10,693 nt of DNA from positions 1 to 10,693 of the forward strand of contig SFPH01000094.1 in assembly GCA_004552115.1 (NCBI GenBank). The letters are read 5' to 3'. Below the pieces are notes generated by a model. The model was not told the origin of the DNA, made no database searches, and saw only the letters and a list, made by a program, of their open reading frames with translations. This document shows positions 6,653-10,693 of the stretch, one piece after another. Numbering within the stretch: the stretch's first letter is position 1; each line of letters starts with the position of its first letter. The DNA comes from Bacteroidales bacterium. GTDB taxonomy: Bacteria; Bacteroidota; Bacteroidia; Bacteroidales; UBA932. A program made the position numbers and the translations under genes.

Positions 6653-7120
6653 TTATTTCACCTCAGGCAGAACCACTCCTTCGCTGAGGAAGAGGGAAGT
6701 GTCCCCGTGATGGCGGAGGATGTCGCGCACGGCCGATGACGAGATATGAGCAAACTCCTGTGCTGTAGGGATGATGATGGTCTCCACATCCGGGGCGAGC
6801 CTCCTGTTGGCATCGGCTATGGAGCGTTCCGTCTCGAAATCAATCATATTCCTGACACCGCGCACAATATGCCTTATTCCAAGTTCCCGGCATTTGTCCA
6901 CGGTAAGATTGTCATATTTGATGATGCTCACTCCCTCGATGCCTTTGACGGCCTGGCCGATGATGTCGAGCCTCTGGTCCATGTCGAAGAATCCGCGCTT
7001 GTCCTGGTTGATGCCGACTGCTACCACTACTTCGTCAAACATCGTGAGAGCCCTCTTGAGAATGTTGAGATGCCCTGCGGTAAACGGGTCGAAGGACCCG
7101 GGGAACAATGCCTTGCTCAT
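6653..7120 (-). CDS. coaD: Phosphopantetheine adenylyltransferase
   Basis: CoaD transfers AMP from ATP to 4'-phosphopantetheine, giving dephospho-CoA and pyrophosphate, the penultimate step of coenzyme A synthesis in the cytoplasm. The 155-residue product has the standard length and motifs of this nucleotidyltransferase: PGSFDPFTAGH (7-17) with the TxGH signature at 14-17 that binds ATP, the RGVRN segment (87-91) with conserved arginines, and the C-terminal HISSSAVRD (125-133) that contacts nucleotide. The ATG at 7120 gives an N-terminus (MSKALFPGSFDP) that aligns directly with the family. It lies 10 nt downstream of ung, and the signal-peptide ATG of the thioredoxin protein follows its TAA by about 9 nt, so co-transcription is likely. 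No promoter is visible in the short gap. Confidence 0.96.
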   Translation of the reverse strand: MSKALFPGSFDPFTAGHLNILKRALTMFDEVVVAVGINQDKRGFFDMDQRLDIIGQAVKGIEGVSIIKYDNLTVDKCRELGIRHIVRGVRNMIDFETERSIADANRRLAPDVETIIIPTAQEFAHISSSAVRDILRHHGDTSLFLSEGVVLPEVK

Positions 7121-7130
7121 ATAAGATGAT

Positions 7131-7799
7131 TTACAGTTGCCAGTCTATGGGTGTTTTGCCCTCGGCTGTGAGGATTTCATTTGTCCTGGAGAAATGCCTG
7201 CATCCGAAGAAAGCCCCGCGAGCCAGCGGGGAAGGGTGAGCCGCCTCCAGGACGGTGTGTCGGGAAGTGTCTATCAGATTTTTCTTGGATCTTGCGTAAT
7301 TGCCCCATAGAAGGAAGACAATCCCTTCGCGATTATCTGAAAGATAACGTATTACGGCGTCAGTGAACTCCTGCCAGCCGATGCGGCTGTGGGATGCGGG
7401 CTCCCCGCATCTCACGGTGAGGACGGCATTGAGCAGAAGAACTCCCTGCTCCGCCCATTTCCTCAGGTCCGGGCAGCCGCTCATCCTGATTCCAAGGTCG
7501 CTCTCGATCTCCTTGAAGATATTCTTGAGGGACGGCGGTACCGGGACATCGGCAGGGACGGAGAACGAAAGCCCCATGGCCTGACCCGGGCCGTGGTAAG
7601 GGTCCTGTCCGAGAATCACCACTTTCACCTTGTCCACCGGGGTCAGCTCGAAAGCCTTGAAAATCTCATTGCCCGGAGGGAAAATAAGCCTTCCCTCAGC
7701 CTTCTCCCTGTGGAGCTGCTGTGCAAGAGACATGAAATACGGCTTCCCGAATTCCTCTCTGAGCGCCTCCTTCCAGGAGGCTTCAATCCTGACGTCCAT
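7131..7799 (-). CDS. ung: Uracil-DNA glycosylase, family 1
   Basis: Ung removes uracil from DNA, starting base-excision repair of deaminated cytosine and misincorporated dUMP. The 222-residue product has all family-1 motifs. Motif A is GQDPYHGPGQAMGLSFS (64-80) with the catalytic Asp66 and Tyr68, which excludes thymine. LLLNAVLTV (121-129) carries the uracil-binding Asn124. The HPSPLA motif carries catalytic His188, and the DNA-intercalating loop follows around residues 189-194. I chose the ATG at 7799; a GTG at 7802 would add one residue only. The gene starts 26 nt after the stop of lon and ends 10 nt before coaD, on the same strand. Nothing appears missing. Confidence 0.96.
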   Translation of the reverse strand: MDVRIEASWKEALREEFGKPYFMSLAQQLHREKAEGRLIFPPGNEIFKAFELTPVDKVKVVILGQDPYHGPGQAMGLSFSVPADVPVPPSLKNIFKEIESDLGIRMSGCPDLRKWAEQGVLLLNAVLTVRCGEPASHSRIGWQEFTDAVIRYLSDNREGIVFLLWGNYARSKKNLIDTSRHTVLEAAHPSPLARGAFFGCRHFSRTNEILTAEGKTPIDWQL

Positions 7800-7825
7800 C
7801 ACTTATGTTTTCAGAAAGCGCGGCT

Positions 7826-10234
7826 TCAGGCGAAAACGGCCTTGACCACGTCGTCGATAGTATTGACATAGACGAAGTTCAATCCCTTGATGTACACCTC
7901 GTTGATGTCCTCGATATCCTTGCGGTTCTCCTCGGAGATGATAATGGTCTTCACTCCGGCCCGCTTGGCTGCGAGAATCTTCTCCTTGATGCCTCCAACT
8001 GGCAGCACCTTCCCCCTCAATGTCATTTCCCCAGTCATTGCGACTCCCTTGCGGAGAGGCTGCTTCCTCAGTGCGGAAAGCATTGAGGACACGATGGTTA
8101 TGCCCGCCGACGGCCCGTCTTTCGGGACTGCGCCTTCAGGCACGTGGACGTGGATGTCCTTCTTGTCAAACTCCTCCGGGGTGAGCCCGGCCATTTCCGG
8201 ATGCGCCTTTATGTATTGGAATGCGATGGTGGTCGATTCCTTCATCACGTTGCCGAGATTTCCGGTCATCGAGAGCTGGCCCTTGCCTTCGCTTACGGAA
8301 CTCTCCACGAAGAGGATTTCTCCACCCATCTGTGTCCAGGCGAGTCCTGTGACGACCCCCACTCCCTCATTGCCCTCCTGCTTGTCGTGGAATGAGGTAG
8401 GAAGTCCGAGGTATTCCCTGAGATGCTCCTTCTTTATGGTGGCCGGCACCTCCTCTTCCATTGCAATCTTCTTTGCGGTCACCCTGGCGATCTTGGCAAT
8501 CTGCTTCTCCAGACCACGCACACCTGACTCGCGGGTATATTTGTCAATGATTTCCGACATCGCCGCCTTGTCGATCTTCAGCTTGTGGCTGTCGATTCCG
8601 TGCTCTTTCAGCTCTTTCGGGAGGAGGAACTTCTTTGCGATTTCCATCTTCTCCTCTGCCAGATACCCTGAGACGTTGATGAGCTCCATCCTGTCCAGAA
8701 GGGCTGGCTGAATGGTGGAGATATCATTGGCCGTGGTAATGAAAAGCACGTGCGAGAGATCGTAGTCGATGTCGAGATAATTGTCGTGGAAGGTGCCGTT
8801 CTGCTCCGGATCCAGCACTTCGAGAAGCGCGGACGAAGGGTCTCCCTTGAAATCGCTGCCAAGCTTGTCGATCTCATCGAGCACCATTACCGGGTTGGAT
8901 GTGCCGGCCCTTGCGATGCCGTTGATGACCCTGCCCGGAAGGGCTCCCACGTAGGTTTTCCTGTGACCCCTGATCTCGGCCTCGTCGTGCATTCCACCGA
9001 GGGAAATCCTGATGTATTTCCTGCCGAGTGCCCTTGCAATGGACTTCCCGAGGCTGGTCTTGCCCACGCCCGGAGGCCCGTAGAGGCAGAGAATAGGGGA
9101 TTTCATGTCTCCCCTGAGCTTGAGCACGGCGAGATATTCGATGATCCTTTCCTTCACCTTCTCCAGCCCGAAATGGTCGGCGTCCAGGACCTTGGCGGCA
9201 TGCCTGAGGTCGAGATTGTCCTTGGAAATATGATTCCAGGGGAGTTCGAGCATGAACTTTATATAATTGTACTGTATGCTGTAGTCGGGTGACGAAGGAT
9301 TGTATTTCTCGAGTTTTGCAAGTTCCTTGTTGAAGATTTCCCTCACCTCCTTGTTCCAGTCCTTCTTGTCGGCCTCGGCCTTGAGCTTCTCGATGTCCTC
9401 GTCCTCATCCATTCCGAGCTCTTCCTGGATGGTGCGGAGCTGGTTGTTGAGGTAGTACTCCCTCTGCTGCTGGTCGATCTCGGACTTGACCTTGGTGTTG
9501 ATCTCGTTCTTGATATGCAGCAGCTGAAGCTGGACCTCAAGTACGTTAAGGAGCTTCATCGCCCTGACTTTCATGGACTCGTATTTGAGAAGGTCAACCT
9601 TGTCGGCGAAATTCTCCACGTCGATGGTGGTCGCTATGAAGTTTACCAGGAATGTGAAATCGTCGATGTTCCTTACGGCGCTGGCGGCCTCCTTCGGGGC
9701 GAACGATGCCGAGGCAATGATTTCCGAGGCCTTCTCCTTCAGCGAATCGGCTATGACCCTGATGTCAGGATGCGACATGTCCGCATCGATGTCTTCAAGA
9801 TACTGTACCCTGGCCTTCAGATATGGCTCGGTGGACACCATGCCGCCCATCTCGAACCTCTTCAGGCCCTGAAGAACCGCCGACACTGTGCCGTCCGGCA
9901 TCTCGAAGGTCTTGATGATCCTGGCTGCGGTTCCGTATGGGAAGAGGTCATCTTCCATCGGGTCCTCCACCATCACGTCGTTCTGAGGTACTGCCCCGAT
10001 GATGCCGTTTTTCCTGTAGGCCTCATCGATGAGCTTCATGGACTTCTCCCTTCCGATGGTTATCGGGTAAACGGCCCCGGGGAAGAGGACCGCATTCCTC
10101 AATGCCAGAATCGGCAGGGTGTCAGGCAGAGATGCCGTTTCCACCTTTCCCGGCATTTCCCCGGATGCAACCGGTATGATGCTCACTTCCGCTCCTGCGG
10201 GTGCAAAAATATCGCTGTTGAAATCTTTCATCAT
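7826..10234 (-). CDS. lon: ATP-dependent Lon protease
   Basis: Lon is a cytoplasmic hexameric AAA+ serine protease that degrades misfolded proteins and specific regulators. Numbered from the ATG at 10234 (802 residues), the order is normal: an N-terminal LON substrate-binding domain (LPILALRNAVLFPG, about residues 40-53), a coiled-coil stretch (about 240-310), the AAA+ module with Walker A GPPGVGKT (386-393) and Walker B VMVLDEID (449-456), and the protease domain with Ser709 in PKDGPSAG and Lys752 in GGIKEK forming the catalytic dyad. The frame is open to an earlier ATG at 10315, but the 27 extra residues are basic and unlike the family, so I prefer 10234 (or the adjacent ATG at 10231). It is the first gene of the likely lon-ung-coaD-thioredoxin operon. 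Its upstream region holds inverted repeats that may regulate it. Confidence 0.96.
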   Translation of the reverse strand: MMKDFNSDIFAPAGAEVSIIPVASGEMPGKVETASLPDTLPILALRNAVLFPGAVYPITIGREKSMKLIDEAYRKNGIIGAVPQNDVMVEDPMEDDLFPYGTAARIIKTFEMPDGTVSAVLQGLKRFEMGGMVSTEPYLKARVQYLEDIDADMSHPDIRVIADSLKEKASEIIASASFAPKEAASAVRNIDDFTFLVNFIATTIDVENFADKVDLLKYESMKVRAMKLLNVLEVQLQLLHIKNEINTKVKSEIDQQQREYYLNNQLRTIQEELGMDEDEDIEKLKAEADKKDWNKEVREIFNKELAKLEKYNPSSPDYSIQYNYIKFMLELPWNHISKDNLDLRHAAKVLDADHFGLEKVKERIIEYLAVLKLRGDMKSPILCLYGPPGVGKTSLGKSIARALGRKYIRISLGGMHDEAEIRGHRKTYVGALPGRVINGIARAGTSNPVMVLDEIDKLGSDFKGDPSSALLEVLDPEQNGTFHDNYLDIDYDLSHVLFITTANDISTIQPALLDRMELINVSGYLAEEKMEIAKKFLLPKELKEHGIDSHKLKIDKAAMSEIIDKYTRESGVRGLEKQIAKIARVTAKKIAMEEEVPATIKKEHLREYLGLPTSFHDKQEGNEGVGVVTGLAWTQMGGEILFVESSVSEGKGQLSMTGNLGNVMKESTTIAFQYIKAHPEMAGLTPEEFDKKDIHVHVPEGAVPKDGPSAGITIVSSMLSALRKQPLRKGVAMTGEMTLRGKVLPVGGIKEKILAAKRAGVKTIIISEENRKDIEDINEVYIKGLNFVYVNTIDDVVKAVFA

Positions 10235-10344
10235 TCTTTGGATTACAATGAATATATATAGGTATCGGCGCTTCCTGTCGGCGATTTGCGCACCGACCCC
10301 TCTTCCGTCTGCCATTTTGTCAATATGGAAGGCCGCACGGAAGC

Positions 10345-10390
10345 GCTGTCATCCTAGGTCAATCTCCGTGCCACAGCATCCGATGACAGC
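10345..10390. repeat. 9-bp perfect inverted repeat upstream of lon
   Basis: GCTGTCATC at 10345-10353 and GATGACAGC at 10382-10390 are perfect reverse complements with 28 bp between them. They flank the weak sigma-54-like sequence at 10358-10373. The arrangement, 111-156 bp upstream of the lon ATG, could be a regulator site or an RNA hairpin with a large loop. It does not resemble the CIRCE element. Confidence 0.4.
10358..10373 (-). promoter_or_regulatory. Weak sigma-54-like promoter candidate for lon
   Basis: On the minus strand this reads TGGCACGGAGATTGAC, against the sigma-54 consensus TGGCACG-N4-TTGCW. The -24 half is perfect and the spacing is right, but the -12 half has TTGA instead of the important TTGC. 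It lies about 125 nt upstream of the lon start. A chance match is quite possible. Confidence 0.2.
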
Positions 10391-10408
10391 AATGGCAGGA
10401 AAATTGCT

Positions 10409-10445
10409 GGGGACAACCCCTGCTGAGGCAGTCCTCCAAAGCAGG
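10409..10445. promoter_or_regulatory. Overlapping hairpins, possible lon leader structure
   Basis: GGGG-ACAA-CCCC (10409-10420) can form a tight hairpin. CCTGCT (10419-10424) pairs with AGCAGG (10440-10445), with an inner GAGG/CCTC stem (10425-10428 with 10433-10436), a CAGT loop and a 3-nt bulge. The two hairpins share bases 10419-10420, so they partly exclude each other. No T-run follows, so a simple terminator is unlikely. On the minus strand the structure would lie in a long lon leader. Confidence 0.35.
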
Positions 10446-10455
10446 ATTCCTTTCG

Positions 10456-10463
10456 CAAAAATA
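10456..10463 (-). promoter_or_regulatory. Possible -7 element for lon
   Basis: The minus strand reads TATTTTTG, which fits the Bacteroidota TAnnTTTG -7 consensus. No TTG or TTTG is present 19-21 bp upstream on that strand, so it is only half a promoter. If used, the lon leader would be a little over 200 nt and would include the hairpins at 10409-10445. Confidence 0.2.
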
Positions 10464-10483
10464 GTAATTTAATTGCGAAATTG

Positions 10484-10514
10484 TTTGAATATAAAGAAAA
10501 TACTATTAACTTTG
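10484..10514 (+). promoter_or_regulatory. Bacteroidota-type promoter of the HU gene
   Basis: TTTG at 10484-10487 (within TTGTTTG) and TAACTTTG at 10507-10514 match both elements of the primary sigma factor promoter of Bacteroidota, with exactly 19 bp between them. Transcription should start near 10520, leaving an A/T-rich leader of about 40 nt without a Shine-Dalgarno sequence before the ATG at 10561. Confidence 0.75.
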
Positions 10515-10560
10515 TAATTCATAACAATCGTAAGTACGTATAATATAAATAATTGTTATC

Positions 10561-10693
10561 ATGACAAAAGCAGAGATCGTCAATGCGGTCGCAAAAGAGA
10601 CCGGAGTTGAAAAAAGTAAAGTTCAGCCAGTTGTTGAGGAGCTGATCAAGTGCATCAAGGGCTCCATCGCCAATGGAGAGCCTGTATATCTCC
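10561..10693 (+). CDS. HU/IHF-family DNA-binding protein (partial, 3' end outside the window)
   Basis: Only the first 44 codons are present. They begin MTKAEIVNAVAKETGVEKSK and continue through VVEELIKCIKGSIANGEPVYL. This is the N-terminal two-helix dimerisation part of the HU/IHF family, which bends and compacts DNA; intact members are about 90-100 residues. The DNA-binding beta-arms with the GFG/GTF and RNPxTG motifs lie beyond the window, so I cannot tell HU from an IHF-like paralogue. The ATG at 10561 is the first start after a strong promoter and aligns with the family N-terminus. It is divergent from lon. Confidence 0.9.
   Translation, partial: MTKAEIVNAVAKETGVEKSKVQPVVEELIKCIKGSIANGEPVYL

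Larger units (their letters stand above)
10235..10560. other. Divergent intergenic region between lon and the HU gene
   Basis: These 326 nt carry no gene I can support. The lon-proximal part (10235-10450) contains several inverted repeats and a weak sigma-54-like site, and may be the lon leader or control region. The HU-proximal part (about 10450-10560) is A/T-rich and holds a clear plus-strand promoter. The frame extending lon upstream to 10315 is judged non-coding. Confidence 0.6.

Noticed and set aside
7566..7616. Ung motif A reads GQAMGLSFS where E. coli has GQAHGL
   Set aside because: The catalytic Asp, Tyr and Asn are all kept, and this position varies in the family, so it is not evidence of altered function.
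7887..8711. 274-codon open frame on the plus strand opposite lon
   Set aside because: Same reason: it is a shadow of the lon protease domain with a low-complexity, family-less translation.
9515..10261. 248-codon open frame on the plus strand opposite lon
   Set aside because: It is antisense to the highly conserved lon frame and encodes nothing recognisable; it is a by-product of GC-rich codon use.
10235..10315. N-terminal extension of lon from the ATG at 10315
   Set aside because: The 27 added residues are basic and unlike Lon N-termini, while the ATG at 10234 gives a standard family start and length.
1..10693. CRISPR array, tRNA/rRNA, toxin-antitoxin, restriction or other defence genes
   Set aside because: I looked for repeat-spacer patterns, RNA gene signatures and small paired frames on both strands and saw none.

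Overview
The window looks like a chromosomal segment of a Bacteroidota (Bacteroidales) genome; I cannot fix the family. The support is a Bacteroidota-type promoter (TTTG, 19 bp, TAnnTTTG) before an HU gene, a short Bacteroidales-type PgeF, a two-domain thioredoxin protein typical of the phylum, remnants of a FecR anti-sigma factor and of a 'major paralogous domain' protein, and start codons mostly without a strong Shine-Dalgarno sequence.

Layout. (1) 18-698 (+): PgeF/YfiH-type laccase-fold protein. (2) 699-946: intergenic, no supported gene. (3) 947-1923 (+): secreted SGNH/GDSL-like hydrolase whose 3' end is damaged; block V (HPND) survives out of frame from 1831. (4) 1928-2640: a scrap-yard of truncated genes: 36 residues of a FecR-like N-terminus (+), a piece of a FISUMP-type domain (-), and a piece of an ISL3-like transposase (+). 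(5) 2677-5016 (+): intact lipoprotein GH3 beta-glucosidase with a probable promoter at 2566-2597. (6) 5062-10234 (-): a compact same-strand series, in transcription order lon, ung, coaD and a protein with two thioredoxin-like domains. The gaps are 26, 10 and about 9 nt, so an operon is likely. (7) 10235-10560: a 326-nt divergent intergenic region with several inverted repeats, a possible lon leader and a clear HU promoter. (8) 10561-end (+): start of an HU/IHF-family gene, cut by the window edge.

How it fits together. The minus-strand block is housekeeping and stress biology: Lon proteolysis, uracil excision, CoA synthesis and probable envelope redox. The plus-strand middle looks like a decayed carbohydrate locus: an esterase-like SGNH protein, a FecR remnant of the kind that regulates Sus-type loci, and a GH3 glucosidase that still looks functional. 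That link is inference.

I found no CRISPR array, RNA gene, defence island or convincing new system. The points most worth checking are two apparent frame breaks (SGNH 3' end; N-terminus of the thioredoxin protein), the mosaic of gene fragments at 1928-2640, and the structured region upstream of lon.
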